DNA of 64,000 nucleotides. Source: Providencia alcalifaciens (GTDB lineage: Bacteria; Pseudomonadota; Gammaproteobacteria; Enterobacterales; Enterobacteriaceae). The notes beneath the pieces were generated by a model, which was given only the letters and a program-made list of their open reading frames with translations, had not been told where the DNA came from and searched no databases. Below are positions 9,681 through 20,625 of the stretch, piece after piece; positions within the stretch are counted from its first letter, which is position 1; each line of letters opens with the position of its first letter. Both the position numbers and the translations under genes were made by a program. The stretch covers positions 517,353 through 581,352 of the forward strand of contig JAOQNJ010000001.1 in assembly GCA_025961275.1 (NCBI GenBank), read 5' to 3'.

Positions 9681-11750
9681 TTAGGCCCTTGTCTCAGGCG
9701 TTTCTAGTGATTTCAAATAGTCATATACGGCAAGCTGCGAACGAATTTTGCGCTTGTTACCGCGGGGAACATAATGATTACTGAGATCTTTGTCAACATA
9801 GCGTGCCTTGACGGTATCGTTAAATTGTAATTCAAGGATATTTAAAACAAGTTGTTTAAGTCGACTATCGACTAGGCGCACAGCAACTTCAATTCGATAG
9901 TCAATGTTTCGTGTCATCCAATCTGCCGAGGAAATAAACACTTCTTCATCCCCTGCATTCGCAAACACATATACGCGGTCATGTTCCAGAAAGCGATCGA
10001 CGATGCTAGTGACTTGAATGTTTTCACTGTAACCCGGTTGACCGGCAACTAATGAGCACATTCCTCTAATTAATAAGCGAATTTTTACGCCAGCATTGGA
10101 GGCATCGTAGAGTTTATCTGTCAGCTCTTTATCTACCAAATTATTAATTTTTAAGGTGATCCCACTTGGTAAGCCAGCAAGCGCATTTGTAATTTCTTTA
10201 TCAATTAGCTCATTAAGCTTGGTGCGTGTGTTTTGCGGAGAAACCATCAAATTATCGAAAGTGACAGGGCGATAGGGATTCTCAATAAAGCTGAACACAC
10301 GACGAACTTCATTGGTCATTTGTTCATTTGCGGTGAGCAAAGAATAATCAGTATAAAGACGGGCTGTTTTTTCGTTAAAATTCCCCGTTCCGATATGCGC
10401 ATAACGAATAATTTGGCCTTCTTCCATACGTGAGATGATAAATAACTTAGCGTGAATTTTTAGGCCCGGCGCAGAGAAAATAACATGCACACCGGCTTCA
10501 GTGAGTCGTTTAGCCCAATGGATATTGGCCTCTTCATCAAATCGGGCCTGTAACTCAACGACTACGGTGACTTTTTTGCCGTTATGAGCGGCATGGATCA
10601 CCGAGTCAATAATGCGTGAATCTTTAGCGACACGATAAATATTAATTTTGATAGACAATACATTTGGGTCAAATGACGCTTGTCTGAGTAGCTCTAACGT
10701 GTGCTCAAAGGTGTAATAAGGATAATAGAGCAATACATCGCGTTCACGAATTGCATCAAAGCCGTTACGGAAATTATCAAACCAACGGTGTCGTAGGCGC
10801 GGAAGCGGTTTATTGAGTAGATTTTTATTTCCCTCATTCGGAAAATTAATAAAATCTTTAAAGTTATGATAACGCCCCCCAGCTATCACTGAGTCATCAT
10901 TAGATAAACCGAGTTTTTCACGCAGCACCGCGACCATTTCATCTGGCATATCTCGTTGATAAACAAAACGTACTGGCTCAGCCGTCAAACGTTGTTTCAA
11001 CGTGGAAGACATAATTTCAAGTAAGCTCGATTCCATTTCCGTCGCGATATCATATTCCGCATCACGGGTCATTTTCATCGAGTAAGCATTCAATTTGTCG
11101 TAATCGAAGAAACCTTTAAAAATTTCATCAAGGGTATAACGCAGTATATTATCAATTAGCACCATGGATTTACGGCGCTTCGGCATTTCTGGGGGCAAAT
11201 TAACGAATCGTGGCACTTTATCGGAAGGGATCTCTAACAAGGCGTATTGAACGTTGCTTCCATTAATAATTTCAACGGCCAGATAGGTGTAGTCATCTTT
11301 TAAGAATTCGACCAGATTGGTGTCTGGATTAATCAGAATCGGGGTAATGTGTTGGCGTAAGTTTTGCCGAAAATACTGACGCAGCCAAATTTGCTGGCGA
11401 GGTGATATTTGCCGCTCATTAATCAGGAATATTTGGTTACGTGCCATTTCAAGCAAGAGATCATTATATAAAATATCGAACTCTTGCTCTTGTTTGGCGA
11501 CTTTATTTTGGATGCGCTTAAGAAGATGGCGGGAGCCACTGGCAGAACCACGCTCTTCATTAATTAAAATACGCCGTTTCACATCAGCAAAACGCACTTT
11601 ATAGAATTCATCTAAATTATTGGAGTAAATGCCTAAAAAACGCATACGTTCAATAAGAGGATTTCGCTTATCTGCGGCTTCTTGCAAAACGCGTTCATTA
11701 AAAGCAAGCCAGCTTAGCTCTTTTTCGTGGTAGAGACGTTCTTGCGACAT
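9681..11750 (-). CDS. ppk: Polyphosphate kinase 1
   Basis: Ppk1 makes polyphosphate reversibly from ATP. The start at 11750 ([18 protein letters not shown]) has a GGAG site five bases upstream and matches the E. coli N-terminus; an upstream in-frame codon would add seven residues. The 689-residue chain shows the N-domain, the head domain and two phospholipase-D-like catalytic domains, with the autophosphorylated His in the GLKIHAKLF motif. First gene of the ppk-ppx operon. Confidence 0.96.
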   Translation of the reverse strand: MSQERLYHEKELSWLAFNERVLQEAADKRNPLIERMRFLGIYSNNLDEFYKVRFADVKRRILINEERGSASGSRHLLKRIQNKVAKQEQEFDILYNDLLLEMARNQIFLINERQISPRQQIWLRQYFRQNLRQHITPILINPDTNLVEFLKDDYTYLAVEIINGSNVQYALLEIPSDKVPRFVNLPPEMPKRRKSMVLIDNILRYTLDEIFKGFFDYDKLNAYSMKMTRDAEYDIATEMESSLLEIMSSTLKQRLTAEPVRFVYQRDMPDEMVAVLREKLGLSNDDSVIAGGRYHNFKDFINFPNEGNKNLLNKPLPRLRHRWFDNFRNGFDAIRERDVLLYYPYYTFEHTLELLRQASFDPNVLSIKINIYRVAKDSRIIDSVIHAAHNGKKVTVVVELQARFDEEANIHWAKRLTEAGVHVIFSAPGLKIHAKLFIISRMEEGQIIRYAHIGTGNFNEKTARLYTDYSLLTANEQMTNEVRRVFSFIENPYRPVTFDNLMVSPQNTRTKLNELIDKEITNALAGLPSGITLKINNLVDKELTDKLYDASNAGVKIRLLIRGMCSLVAGQPGYSENIQVTSIVDRFLEHDRVYVFANAGDEEVFISSADWMTRNIDYRIEVAVRLVDSRLKQLVLNILELQFNDTVKARYVDKDLSNHYVPRGNKRKIRSQLAVYDYLKSLETPETRA

Positions 11751-11805
11751 TGTTGCTCCATATTGAACCAATTAACTTATATAAGGATGAATAATCTACC
11801 TTTTA

Positions 11806-12393
11806 CTATACTTGCTGCTTAATCGTTGCATGTGCTTTCACCACACTTTCAGGATTTGTTGCTTGTGCTTTAATTGCAAAATATTGATGCTGAAAAACGC
11901 ACATGCGAATCGCTGTATGATAGCGACCATTGACGAAGAATTCATCAATGAGTTCACCTTCCGTATGAAAGCCTAGTTTATTATAAATATGGATAGCTTT
12001 GATATTTTCTTTATCTACGATTAGATAAAGTTTATATAAATTAAGTACAGAGAATGCATAGTCCATTGCTAGTTTTGCTGCTCGAGATGCAAAACCATGG
12101 CCTTGATACTTAGGCGCAATAATTATCTGAAACTCAGAACGGCGGTGAATATAATCAATTTCGACTAATTCAACTAAGCCGACTTTTTGGCTATCGTTTT
12201 CTACAATAAAACGTCGTTCAGATTGGTCATGAATATGTTTATCGTAAAGATCGCTCAATTCGACAAAGGCTTCATAAGGCTCTTCGAACCAGTAGCGCAT
12301 CACGCTGGCATTGTTATCGAGTTGATGGATAAAGGGTAAATCTTCACGTTCAAGTGGGCGTAATCTAAATGCTTGTGTTTGCCCGGTTGTCAT
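11806..12393 (-). CDS. speG: Spermidine N1-acetyltransferase
   Basis: SpeG acetylates spermidine with acetyl-CoA and so limits polyamine toxicity. The 195-residue protein is a GNAT enzyme almost identical in motif layout to E. coli Spe[25 protein letters not shown], the acetyl-CoA loop around [14 protein letters not shown] and the C-terminal FQHQY. ATG 12393 has a GAGGTG site five bases upstream. It lies upstream of ppk on the same strand with a 55-base gap, so read-through is possible. Confidence 0.95.
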   Translation of the reverse strand: MTTGQTQAFRLRPLEREDLPFIHQLDNNASVMRYWFEEPYEAFVELSDLYDKHIHDQSERRFIVENDSQKVGLVELVEIDYIHRRSEFQIIIAPKYQGHGFASRAAKLAMDYAFSVLNLYKLYLIVDKENIKAIHIYNKLGFHTEGELIDEFFVNGRYHTAIRMCVFQHQYFAIKAQATNPESVVKAHATIKQQV

Positions 12394-12593
12394 AAAACAC
12401 CTCAATGTTGTTTAATCAATATACAGATTGTAGGCTCTGTAACCTGAAGCTAACTAATAAAGCTAAGTGGATTTATTTGCTAACTCAATAGGTAAGGATA
12501 CCACTTATTTGCAATAAAATAATGACTCAAAGCAGAGAGTTTTTCTAATTGGCGAAGATTAATGCAGTTTATAAATCATCAAGAATCAACAAG

Positions 12594-12619
12594 AAGGGCA
12601 AAGATTTCTCTTTGCCCTT
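12594..12619. terminator. Hairpin downstream of purMN
   Basis: Perfect 11-bp arms AAGGGCAAAGA/TCTTTGCCCTT with a 4-base loop, 28 bases after the purN stop on the minus strand and followed there by a T-rich tail. It probably ends the purMN transcript. Confidence 0.65.
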
Positions 12620-12646
12620 AAAAGTGTTTAACATTGCTATAGAGGA

Positions 12647-13282
12647 CTATTCATTTATATAGCCTTGTGGTGATAAGCACACTCCATCTAGGTAAGCATG
12701 ATTGTTGTTCATCACAAGACGTTCACTGATAAACCACTGTACGACGATAGGGTAGACGATGTGCTCTTGGGCTTTCACACGTTCAATTACTTCATCTTCT
12801 GTATCATTTGTATTTATTGGTACTTTGGCCTGCAAAATGACGGGACCACCATCAAGCTCTTCAGTGACAAAATGGACGGAGGTACCGTGTTCGATATCAC
12901 CATTTTCTATCGCCTTGCGGTGAGTATGTAACCCTGGATACTTAGGTAATAGAGAAGGGTGAATGTTCAGCATTTTTCCAGCATAGTGTTTGACTAAATC
13001 CGCAGTTAAGATGCGCATAAAACCCGCAAGTACCACTAAATCAGGTTGATACTCATCTATTAATGTCATCAGTGCGCCATCATATTCTTCACGGCTGGCA
13101 AAAGGTTTTGCGCTCAATGATAAAGCAGGGATCTCTGCTTGTTGTGCACGAACTAGCCCATAAGCATCGGGCTGGTTGCTGATTACGGCGACAATTTGTG
13201 CCTGAAGATCCTGTTTAGTCGCTTCAATTAGTGAGTGCAAATTACTACCACTGCCAGAAATGAGAACAACAATCTTCTTCAT
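12647..13282 (-). CDS. purN: Phosphoribosylglycinamide formyltransferase (GART)
   Basis: PurN formylates GAR with 10-formyl-THF, the third step of purine synthesis. The 211-residue chain has the N-terminal SGSGSNLHSLIEA phosphate-binding turn, the catalytic Asn and His in MLNIHPSLLPKYPG, and the catalytic Asp in TEELDGGPV. It overlaps the purM stop by one base, as in other enterobacteria, so the two are made together under PurR control. Confidence 0.96.
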   Translation of the reverse strand: MKKIVVLISGSGSNLHSLIEATKQDLQAQIVAVISNQPDAYGLVRAQQAEIPALSLSAKPFASREEYDGALMTLIDEYQPDLVVLAGFMRILTADLVKHYAGKMLNIHPSLLPKYPGLHTHRKAIENGDIEHGTSVHFVTEELDGGPVILQAKVPINTNDTEDEVIERVKAQEHIVYPIVVQWFISERLVMNNNHAYLDGVCLSPQGYINE

Positions 13283-14322
13283 TAGCGGATAACAACCTGC
13301 TCTTCACCTGCTGGTTGCTCAGCAATAGAACCGATTTGCCATGCCATTTCACCGAGAGAGTTAAGTAGTGCTAATGCCGGCTCCACTTCACTTTGTGGCA
13401 GAGCAATAAGAATACCGACACCACAGTTAAAGGTGCGGTACATTTCGTGACTGGTTACGCTACCTGCTTGCTGTAACCAATCAAAGATAGCGGGCCATTG
13501 CCAACTCTTTTCATCGATTTGTGCTTGAGTATTTTTAGGCAGTACCCGAGGAATATTTTCCCAGAAACCACCGCCAGTGATATGTGCGATGGCATGAATA
13601 TCTGATTTCTCGATCAACTCCAGCACATTTTTCACATAAATACGCGTTGGGGCAAGAAGATGACCAGCAAGTGATTTTCCCTCAAGCAGAGTGGTTTCTG
13701 GGTTAGCTTTACTGACTTCTAGAATTTTACGAACTAATGAATAGCCGTTTGAGTGAGGACCACTTGAGGCAAGTGCTATCAGCGCATCGCCAGTACTGAC
13801 TTTACTGCCATCAATGATTTCAGAACGTTCAACAACACCAACACAAAAGCCAGCAACATCATAGTCTTCACCATGATACATTCCTGGCATTTCAGCCGTT
13901 TCACCACCAACTAATGCACAACCTGATTGTTTGCAGCCTTCTGCGATTCCAGTGATTACGCTTGCTGCAGTATCGACATCTAATTTGCCTGTTGCATAGT
14001 AATCTAAGAAAAAGAGTGGCTCAGCACCCTGTACAATCAAGTCATTAACGCACATTGCGACAAGATCGATACCAATAGTGTCATGACGTTTTAAATCCAT
14101 CGCGAGACGTAATTTAGTCCCAACACCATCAGTACCAGAAACTAAGACAGGTTCACGGTATTTTTGTGGCAGGGAACATAACGCACCAAACCCCCCTAAT
14201 CCTCCCATTACTTCTGGTCGGCGAGTCTCTTTCACCACACCTTTAATTCGTTCAACCAATGCGTTACCTGCATCAATGTCAACACCGGCATCTTTATAGC
14301 TGAGAGAGGTTTTATCAGTCAC
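13282..14322 (-). CDS. purM: Phosphoribosylformylglycinamidine cyclo-ligase (AIR synthetase)
   Basis: PurM closes the imidazole ring of AIR using ATP. The start chosen is GTG at 14322, preceded by GGGGG seven bases upstream; it gives the N-terminus [19 protein letters not shown] known from E. coli and a 346-residue protein. An upstream TTG would add four residues. Motifs include [13 protein letters not shown] and [11 protein letters not shown]. First gene of purMN, divergent from upp. Confidence 0.95.
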   Translation of the reverse strand: MTDKTSLSYKDAGVDIDAGNALVERIKGVVKETRRPEVMGGLGGFGALCSLPQKYREPVLVSGTDGVGTKLRLAMDLKRHDTIGIDLVAMCVNDLIVQGAEPLFFLDYYATGKLDVDTAASVITGIAEGCKQSGCALVGGETAEMPGMYHGEDYDVAGFCVGVVERSEIIDGSKVSTGDALIALASSGPHSNGYSLVRKILEVSKANPETTLLEGKSLAGHLLAPTRIYVKNVLELIEKSDIHAIAHITGGGFWENIPRVLPKNTQAQIDEKSWQWPAIFDWLQQAGSVTSHEMYRTFNCGVGILIALPQSEVEPALALLNSLGEMAWQIGSIAEQPAGEEQVVIR

Positions 14323-14386
14323 TACGGCCCCCAAGGCGATTGCTTTTCGGAAAAATAAACTTCAATGTTAGCTATTCTAACAGGCA

Positions 14387-14402
14387 AAGCAAACGTTTGC
14401 GA
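14387..14402 (-). promoter_or_regulatory. PurR operator upstream of purMN
   Basis: AAGCAAACGTTTGCGA contains the perfect palindrome GCAAACGTTTGC, a near-consensus PurR site (consensus ACGCAAACGTTTNCNT). It lies 65 bases upstream of the purM start, where it would overlap the promoter. Confidence 0.9.
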
Positions 14403-14502
14403 TAGCTTTATTAGTGAAATAGATCTAACATAAAAATGAGTTATTTCTGATTGTTTTGATATCAATCAAACTGATTCTAGTGGCAAGCTATATAAAAAGA
14501 GG

Positions 14503-14523
14503 TATAATCCCGCGATTTTTTTG
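14503..14523 (+). promoter_or_regulatory. upp promoter with UTP-sensing start site
   Basis: A perfect TATAAT at 14503-14508 is followed by a 5-base spacer and then GATTTTTTTG (14514-14523), a G-A start with seven Ts. In E. coli upp the same arrangement drives UTP-dependent reiterative transcription and start-site switching, which lowers expression when UTP is plentiful. The architecture is read from the sequence; the mechanism is carried over from E. coli. Confidence 0.8.
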
Positions 14524-14555
14524 TGTGCTGCCGTCTAAAATAGTAGGAGAATTCC

Positions 14556-15182
14556 ATGAAGATCGTTGAGGTAAAACACCCTCTCGTTAAACATAAACTC
14601 GGCTTGATGCGAGACCATGATATAAGCACCAAACGCTTTCGTGAACTGGCATCAGAGGTTGGTAGCCTACTGACTTATGAAGCAACCGCTGATCTAGAAA
14701 CTGAAAAAGTCACTATCGAAGGTTGGTGTGGTCCTGTAGAAATAGAGCAAATTAAAGGAAAAAAAATCACCGTTGTTCCAATTCTGCGTGCAGGTATCGG
14801 CATGATGAATGGTGTTCTTGATAGCATTCCAAGTGCACGTATCAGCGTTGTGGGTGTTTATCGTGATGAAGAGACCTTTAAGCCTGTTTCCTATTTTCAA
14901 AAATTAGTTTCAAACATTGATGAGCGTATGGCTCTTGTTGTTGATCCTATGTTAGCAACAGGTGGTTCAATGATTGCAACTATCGATCTGCTGAAAAACG
15001 CAGGTTGTAAATCAATTAAAGTATTAGTTCTCGTTGCTGCTCCAGAAGGGATTGCTGCATTAGAAGAAGCACACCCAGATGTTGAACTGTATACCGCATC
15101 TATTGATCAATATTTAAATGAAGACGGGTACATCGTTCCAGGGCTAGGTGATGCTGGCGATAAGATATTTGGTACTAAATAA
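14556..15182 (+). CDS. upp: Uracil phosphoribosyltransferase
   Basis: Upp converts uracil and PRPP to UMP in pyrimidine salvage. The 208-residue chain is full length, with the PRPP loop [12 protein letters not shown] near residue 130 and the uracil-binding C-terminus ([20 protein letters not shown]). A GGAG site lies eight bases before the ATG. It forms an operon with uraA, but a strong terminator between them would make part of the transcripts upp-only. Confidence 0.97.
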   Translation: MKIVEVKHPLVKHKLGLMRDHDISTKRFRELASEVGSLLTYEATADLETEKVTIEGWCGPVEIEQIKGKKITVVPILRAGIGMMNGVLDSIPSARISVVGVYRDEETFKPVSYFQKLVSNIDERMALVVDPMLATGGSMIATIDLLKNAGCKSIKVLVLVAAPEGIAALEEAHPDVELYTASIDQYLNEDGYIVPGLGDAGDKIFGTK

Positions 15183-15187
15183 TAATT

Positions 15188-15214
15188 AGCCGACTTAGAA
15201 GTCGGCTTTTTTTT
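15188..15214 (+). terminator. Terminator between upp and uraA
   Basis: GCCGACTT/AAGTCGGC hairpin followed by eight Ts, starting five bases after the upp stop. It separates upp from uraA and can lower uraA expression relative to upp. Confidence 0.85.
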
Positions 15215-15247
15215 AATTAAAAAAACGCATTAAGGGGATGAATTAAA

Positions 15248-16549
15248 ATGACACGTCGCACGATCAGTGTTGAAGAAAGGCCACCACTACTACAAACCAT
15301 ACCGCTTAGTTTTCAACATCTGTTTGCTATGTTTGGGGCAACAGTTATCGTACCGATTTTGTTTGGTGTTAACCCTGCAACCATTTTGTTATTTAATGGT
15401 ATTGGGACATTGTTATATCTCTTTATTTGTAAGGGCAAAATACCCGCTTATTTAGGGTCAAGTTTTGCGTTTATTTCACCTGTTATGATTTTACTACCAT
15501 TGGGTTATGAACTCGCACTCGGTGGGTTTATTATCTGTGGCGTGCTGTTTTGTATTGTGGCATTGATTGTGAAGGTAGCGGGGCGAGGTTGGATTAACGT
15601 TATCTTTCCTCCTGCAGCAATGGGAGCGATTGTTGCCGTCATTGGTTTAGAGTTGGCGCAAACCGCAGCCAGTATGGCAGGTTTACTACCTAAAGAAGGT
15701 GTGTCTGTCGATTCATCAACGCTGATCATTTCTATCACCACACTGTCTGTGACTATAGTGTGTGCGGTTGTGTTCCGTGGTTTTCTTTCTATTATCCCTA
15801 TCTTAATCGGTTTCTTGGCAGGCTATGCATTATCCTATTTTATGGGTATCGTCGACTTTACTCCAGTTATCGAAGCACCATGGTTTGCAGTTCCTACATT
15901 TTATACACCACGTTTTGAGTGGTTTGCGATTTTAACTATCCTACCTGCCGCATTAGTTGTTATTGCTGAACACGTTGGCCACCTTGTGGTTACGGCGAAT
16001 ATTGTAGAGCGTGATTTGATGAAGAACCCTGGTTTGCATCGTTCTATGTTTGCAAACGGTTTTTCTACGGTTATTTCTGGATTTTTCGGTTCAACGCCTA
16101 ACACCACATACGGCGAAAACATTGGCGTGATGGCAATCACTAAAGTTTACAGTACTTGGGTGATTGGTGGAGCAGCAATTATTGCCATTCTATTATCTTG
16201 TGTGGGTAAATTGGCTGCGGCTATTCAGTTAGTACCAGTGCCAGTTATGGGTGGAGTTTCATTATTGCTTTATGGTGTTATCGGCGCATCAGGTATCCGT
16301 GTTCTTATTGATTCGAAAGTTGATTATAACAAACCACAAAATTTGATATTGACTTCTGTAATATTGATTATTGGTGTTAGTGGTGCGGTGATCCATATCG
16401 GTCAAGCGGAGTTGAAGGGAATGGCATTAGCCACTATCGTCGGTATTGGAATGGCTCTATTCTTCCACTTTATTACTTTCGTTCGTCCAGAGAAGCAGTA
16501 TATCACTTCAGAACTCGAAGAAATTGATACACATAACTCTAAAAAATAA
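15248..16549 (+). CDS. uraA: Uracil:proton symporter UraA
   Basis: UraA (NCS2/NAT family) imports uracil with a proton. The 433-residue protein is rich in membrane helices (14 in the family) and carries family motifs such as ILLFNGIGTLLY, the residues around IAEHVGHLVVTANIV (substrate-site Glu) and the TTYGENIGVMA loop (second substrate-site Glu). It works with Upp: uracil enters and is immediately phosphoribosylated. Confidence 0.96.
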   Translation: MTRRTISVEERPPLLQTIPLSFQHLFAMFGATVIVPILFGVNPATILLFNGIGTLLYLFICKGKIPAYLGSSFAFISPVMILLPLGYELALGGFIICGVLFCIVALIVKVAGRGWINVIFPPAAMGAIVAVIGLELAQTAASMAGLLPKEGVSVDSSTLIISITTLSVTIVCAVVFRGFLSIIPILIGFLAGYALSYFMGIVDFTPVIEAPWFAVPTFYTPRFEWFAILTILPAALVVIAEHVGHLVVTANIVERDLMKNPGLHRSMFANGFSTVISGFFGSTPNTTYGENIGVMAITKVYSTWVIGGAAIIAILLSCVGKLAAAIQLVPVPVMGGVSLLLYGVIGASGIRVLIDSKVDYNKPQNLILTSVILIIGVSGAVIHIGQAELKGMALATIVGIGMALFFHFITFVRPEKQYITSELEEIDTHNSKK

Positions 16550-16560
16550 TGAATCTCCAT

Positions 16561-16591
16561 ATACCCGTCTAACTTCTCTGCTAGCGGGTAT
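16561..16591 (+). terminator. Hairpin after uraA
   Basis: ATACCCGTCTA pairs with TAGCGGGTAT (one bulge) 11 bases after the uraA stop. Only an AT-rich tail follows, so it may be a weak terminator. Confidence 0.4.
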
Positions 16592-16706
16592 AAATTATTG
16601 TCAGAGTGATGAAAGCTTCGGCAGTTGAGTTTCTTCCTGTTCATCTAACCTTGTAATTTATGGTAAACTTACAGGTGATCATTGATTTGCACAGCCAGAG
16701 GTGCTT

Positions 16707-17408
16707 CTGAACACACCATCGCAGCTTTCACTACCACTTTATCTGCCCGATGACGAAATCTTTTCCAGCTTTTATGCAGGGGAAAATCAGGCGTTGTTAT
16801 CTGCTATTAAACTCGCCATTAACCAACCACACGGCAGTTATATTTATTATTGGTCTCGTGAAGGGGGTGGTAAAAGCCATCTATTGCATGCGGCCTGTAC
16901 TGAACTCTCAGAGCAAGATATGGCTGTAGGCTATGTTCCTCTGGATAAACGTGCCTATTTTGTTCCCGAAGTCCTTGAAGGCATGGAACATCTATCTCTT
17001 GTTTGCATCGATAATATTCAGTGTATTGCTGGTGATCCGGAATGGGAAATGGCAATTTTTAATCTGTATAATCGTATTTTAGAAATAGGGCGTACGTGCT
17101 TACTGATTACTGGCGATAGGCCTCCACGCCAAATTGATTTAACACTTCCGGATTTAGCTTCTCGACTTGATTGGGGGCAGATCTACAAACTGCATCCACT
17201 GAGTGATGAAGATAAAATTGGTGCGTTGCAGTTGCGTGCGCGAATGCGTGGATTTGAATTACCTGAAGATGTTTGCCGCTTTGTGTTAAAACGACTGGAT
17301 AGAAAAATGGGCACGTTGTTTGATATTTTGAACAAATTAGATCATGCGTCTATCGTGGCACAACGCAAACTCACAATTCCATTTGTGAAAGATATTCTTA
17401 AATTGTAA
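16707..17408 (+). CDS. hda: DnaA inactivator Hda (CTG start)
   Basis: Hda, bound to the DNA-loaded sliding clamp, stimulates DnaA-ATP hydrolysis after initiation. The 233-residue protein has the N-terminal clamp-binding motif QLSLPL, a Walker A loop GGGKSHLLH, the sensor segment [11 protein letters not shown] and an arginine finger region. I start it at CTG 16707, giving [13 protein letters not shown], the same length and start codon reported for E. coli hda; a GAGG site lies 4-6 bases upstream. A GTG at 16701 would add two residues but overlaps that site. uraA-hda order matches E. coli. Confidence 0.93.
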   Translation: MNTPSQLSLPLYLPDDEIFSSFYAGENQALLSAIKLAINQPHGSYIYYWSREGGGKSHLLHAACTELSEQDMAVGYVPLDKRAYFVPEVLEGMEHLSLVCIDNIQCIAGDPEWEMAIFNLYNRILEIGRTCLLITGDRPPRQIDLTLPDLASRLDWGQIYKLHPLSDEDKIGALQLRARMRGFELPEDVCRFVLKRLDRKMGTLFDILNKLDHASIVAQRKLTIPFVKDILKL

Positions 17409-17569
17409 TAAATGGCAGCTAAAACTGTCATTTCGCGTTATTAAAACGTTAAATTGCACGTTGTTGATTAGCCTTAGCAACCTGAATCACATTGCTGCCT
17501 ATGTTTTTCGAGTTGCTAATTTGTTTATTGCCTACAGGCATCTTGAATTATTTCTTGTGATAAGTTGAT

Positions 17570-17932
17570 TTACAAAATCTCAAGCACTTGTTCAGGTGGC
17601 CGACCTAATTTCGCTTTATTAGCCTTAATAACAATTGGCCGCTCAATTAGTTTTGGATTTTCATGCATAGCGTTAATCAACTGATCTTGCGTTAATTTAT
17701 TATCGATAAGATTTAATTCCTTAAAGAGTTCTTCCTTGGTTCGCATCAATTGACGCGCATCGCTGAATCCTAATGATTTTAAAAGCTGCTTAATATCAGC
17801 GATACTTGGTGGATTTTTCAAATATTCGACAATAGTGGGCTTTAGCCCTTTCGATTCGAGTAGAGCGAGAGTTTCCCGGCTTTTGGAACAGCGTGGATTA
17901 TGATAAATCGTAATTGTGTCCGTCATGGTCAT
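17570..17932 (-). CDS. yfgD: ArsC-like glutaredoxin-fold protein (YfgD)
   Basis: A 120-residue ArsC-family protein with the N-terminal CxxS motif in YHNPRCSKSRETLALLE and the basic segment IERPIVIKANKAKLGRP. Family members reduce arsenate with glutathione, but the YfgD branch has no settled substrate. It starts six bases after the bepA stop and so is co-transcribed with it, as yfgC-yfgD in E. coli. Confidence 0.9.
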   Translation of the reverse strand: MTMTDTITIYHNPRCSKSRETLALLESKGLKPTIVEYLKNPPSIADIKQLLKSLGFSDARQLMRTKEELFKELNLIDNKLTQDQLINAMHENPKLIERPIVIKANKAKLGRPPEQVLEIL

Positions 17933-17938
17933 TGCTCC

Positions 17939-19402
17939 TTATGGCTTAGCTTTACTATCTCTTATTTGTAATTTTCTGAGCTCATCAATACGGGCGTCAT
18001 AACGCAGTTGTTCATAACTTCCTAAACGACTTTGTCGGCTCGCATCGCTAAGATAATTAATGGCGTTGTCATAATCAGCTCGAAGTGCCATTGCTTCAGC
18101 ATAAGCCGCTATCTCTTCAGCACGTTTACCTTGCTTGGCTGAGGACTCTGCCAACAAATTCCAGCCATTTAAATCGTCAGGATTGTTAAAGGCATACTTG
18201 TTGAGTAATGAGCTGGCCTCTGAAAACTGATTGGCATTTATTAACGCATTAGCGAGGTTAATTTGTAAAACAGGATCATTCGGCGTTTTTTTCAGCGCAT
18301 TTTGCAAGCGAGTAACTGCTTTTCCAGCACGATTTTGTTCAATATCTAAATCGGTTAGGCTATCAATAAACCAAGGGTTATTTGGCTGTTTTTCAAGCAG
18401 TTCAGTGACTATTTTACTCGCTTCGGCGTATTTTTTATCTTGTGAAAGTTGTAAGGCTCGGCCATAATCTGCGGCAATTCGTTCTTGAACTGTACCTTTA
18501 CTATAGTTTTCAATGATCTGGTCTAATACATGCTGTTGTCCAGTGGTATACATTGATAAAATACGTACTCGCGCTAGCATAAAATCTTCAGAAGAAGGCG
18601 CTACGACTTTAGGGTACTGATAAGAGCGGTTACGTGCATCAGCTAAACGGCTATCAGGTAATGGGTGAGTCAACAATATTTCAGGGGGCTTTGACATATA
18701 CCGGGTCTGATCTGACATAACCTGCATAAAATCAGCCATAGCATGCGGGTCAAAACCGGATTTTTTTAAGGTTTGAAGCCCTATTCGGTCAGCTTCCTGT
18801 TCATTGGCTTGAGTAAAGCTAATTCTGCCTTGTTGAACACCTGCGAAGGTACCTGTTAGCGCTGCAAATCCAGCTTGTGGGTTTGCCATCACCAACAATA
18901 AAGAACCAATCGTGCCTGCAATTGCAAGCGGTGTTGTACTTTTTTGGTCTTCCATCATTCGAGCAAGATGGCGCTGGGTTACGTGAGATATTTCATGTGC
19001 CATAACAGAAGCGAGTTGGCTTTCATTTTGGCTGTACCTGAATATGGCGGAGTGGAGCACCACGTTACCGCCAAAGTATGCATAAGCGTTGATGTTTGGG
19101 TTATTGACTAGGTAAAATTTAAATGGTGTTTTGACTGAATCGGCATTTTTAACCAGTCTCATCCCAAGCTTATTTATATATTGATTGAGAAGAGGGTCAT
19201 AAATCAATGGTGTACTAGCACGGATTTGCCGAGTGATAGCATCACCCATGATGATTTCTTGATTAATGCTCAATGTACCGCCCGCAGTTGTGCCGATATC
19301 CGGAAGGGTATCTTCAACTGCACTGTATGCAGGCAATATAGCGCCATTGATGCACGCTGTTATCAACAAAACCAGAAGTGGATTTTTCAGTTTTTTATTC
19401 AT
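17939..19402 (-). CDS. bepA: Periplasmic metalloprotease/chaperone BepA
   Basis: BepA helps LptD and other outer-membrane proteins assemble and degrades stalled ones. ATG 19402 gives a 487-residue protein with a signal peptide (MNKKLKNPLLVLLITACI, cleavage near AYSA). The M48 zinc site is MAHEISHVTQRH with the third ligand in NEQEADRIGL. The C-terminal half consists of TPR repeats. An upstream in-frame ATG would add 18 polar residues and spoil the signal peptide. Confidence 0.94.
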   Translation of the reverse strand: MNKKLKNPLLVLLITACINGAILPAYSAVEDTLPDIGTTAGGTLSINQEIIMGDAITRQIRASTPLIYDPLLNQYINKLGMRLVKNADSVKTPFKFYLVNNPNINAYAYFGGNVVLHSAIFRYSQNESQLASVMAHEISHVTQRHLARMMEDQKSTTPLAIAGTIGSLLLVMANPQAGFAALTGTFAGVQQGRISFTQANEQEADRIGLQTLKKSGFDPHAMADFMQVMSDQTRYMSKPPEILLTHPLPDSRLADARNRSYQYPKVVAPSSEDFMLARVRILSMYTTGQQHVLDQIIENYSKGTVQERIAADYGRALQLSQDKKYAEASKIVTELLEKQPNNPWFIDSLTDLDIEQNRAGKAVTRLQNALKKTPNDPVLQINLANALINANQFSEASSLLNKYAFNNPDDLNGWNLLAESSAKQGKRAEEIAAYAEAMALRADYDNAINYLSDASRQSRLGSYEQLRYDARIDELRKLQIRDSKAKP

Positions 19403-19541
19403 GAAACAATTGCATCCCGTACAACGATTAATTTTGAGATCAATCCATGATAGCAAAAGCTACCGTAAAGTCTTTTATTCGGTATAATTTTCGTTAATTT
19501 AGGAACTGTCTTTAAAGCATTAATTTTCAAGGAGCTCATAA

Positions 19542-20615
19542 ATGCTGGAAATGTTATTACAATGGTATCGACGACGTTTTGCTGACCCACAGGCTGTTGC
19601 ACTGTTTACTTTGCTCATCGCCGGATTCTGTATCATCTTCTTTTTCAGCAATATATTAGCTCCTTTATTGATGGCTATTGTATTGGCCTATTTACTTGAA
19701 TGGCCAACGCATTTACTTGAACGGCTTGGCTGTTCGCGTGTTGTTGCGGTAAGTATCATTTTGACCTTGTTTGCGGGAATTAGTGCCATGGTTATTTTAA
19801 TTATTGCACCAACTGCATGGCAACAAGGTTTAAATTTGGTTTCTGACCTTCCTAGCATGGTCACTCGTTTTAACGAGTTTGCTCAGAAATTACCAGAGCG
19901 TTATCCCGCATTAGTGGATGCGGGTATTATTGATATGATGGCTGATAATTTACGCAGTCGTTTATCAACAATGGCGGAATCAGTTGTTAAAGTCTCAGTT
20001 GCTTCATTGATCGGTATATTTACGTTGGCTATCTATGTAGTCCTTGTGCCACTCATGATGTTTTTTTTACTTAAAGATAAACAAAAAATTATTCGTAGCG
20101 TGCAAAAATTATTACCGAGAAACCGTTTATTAGTGGGAAAAGTGTGGTTGGAAATGAACCAGCAAATCACTAACTATTTACGAGGTAAAATCATCGAGAT
20201 GGTTATTGTGGGTATCTTTACCTATGCAGGTTTTGCCTACTTTGATTTACGCTATTCTGTATTGTTATCTGTATTAGTTGGGATATCGGTATTAATTCCT
20301 TATATCGGAGCGGTGGCTGTGACAATCCCTGTTGTGATTGTTGCACTATTTCAATGGGGAATTGGCAGTGATTTTTGGTCACTGATTATTGTTTATCTTA
20401 TTATTCAAGGATTGGATAGTAATGTGATTGTTCCATTATTGTTTTCTGAAGCTGTAAATCTTCATCCATTGGTGATTATGTTATCTGTCGTTATCTTTGG
20501 TGGTTTATGGGGTTTTTGGGGGGTCTTTTTTGCTATCCCATTGGCAACATTAATTAAAGCCGTAATTAATGCGTGGCCTGAAGATGTCATAGATAATAAT
20601 TCGCCACCGCAATAG
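19542..20615 (+). CDS. perM: AI-2E family inner-membrane permease PerM
   Basis: A 357-residue membrane protein of the PerM/YfgO group with about eight helices: a pair at 20-75, one at 150-180, and the C-terminal cluster carrying the family segment [17 protein letters not shown] and [21 protein letters not shown]. Substrate is unknown for this member. It is divergent from bepA, as in E. coli. The macrodomain gene follows after 10 bases and is probably co-transcribed. Confidence 0.9.
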   Translation: MLEMLLQWYRRRFADPQAVALFTLLIAGFCIIFFFSNILAPLLMAIVLAYLLEWPTHLLERLGCSRVVAVSIILTLFAGISAMVILIIAPTAWQQGLNLVSDLPSMVTRFNEFAQKLPERYPALVDAGIIDMMADNLRSRLSTMAESVVKVSVASLIGIFTLAIYVVLVPLMMFFLLKDKQKIIRSVQKLLPRNRLLVGKVWLEMNQQITNYLRGKIIEMVIVGIFTYAGFAYFDLRYSVLLSVLVGISVLIPYIGAVAVTIPVVIVALFQWGIGSDFWSLIIVYLIIQGLDSNVIVPLLFSEAVNLHPLVIMLSVVIFGGLWGFWGVFFAIPLATLIKAVINAWPEDVIDNNSPPQ

Positions 20616-20625
20616 TGGAGGTCAT

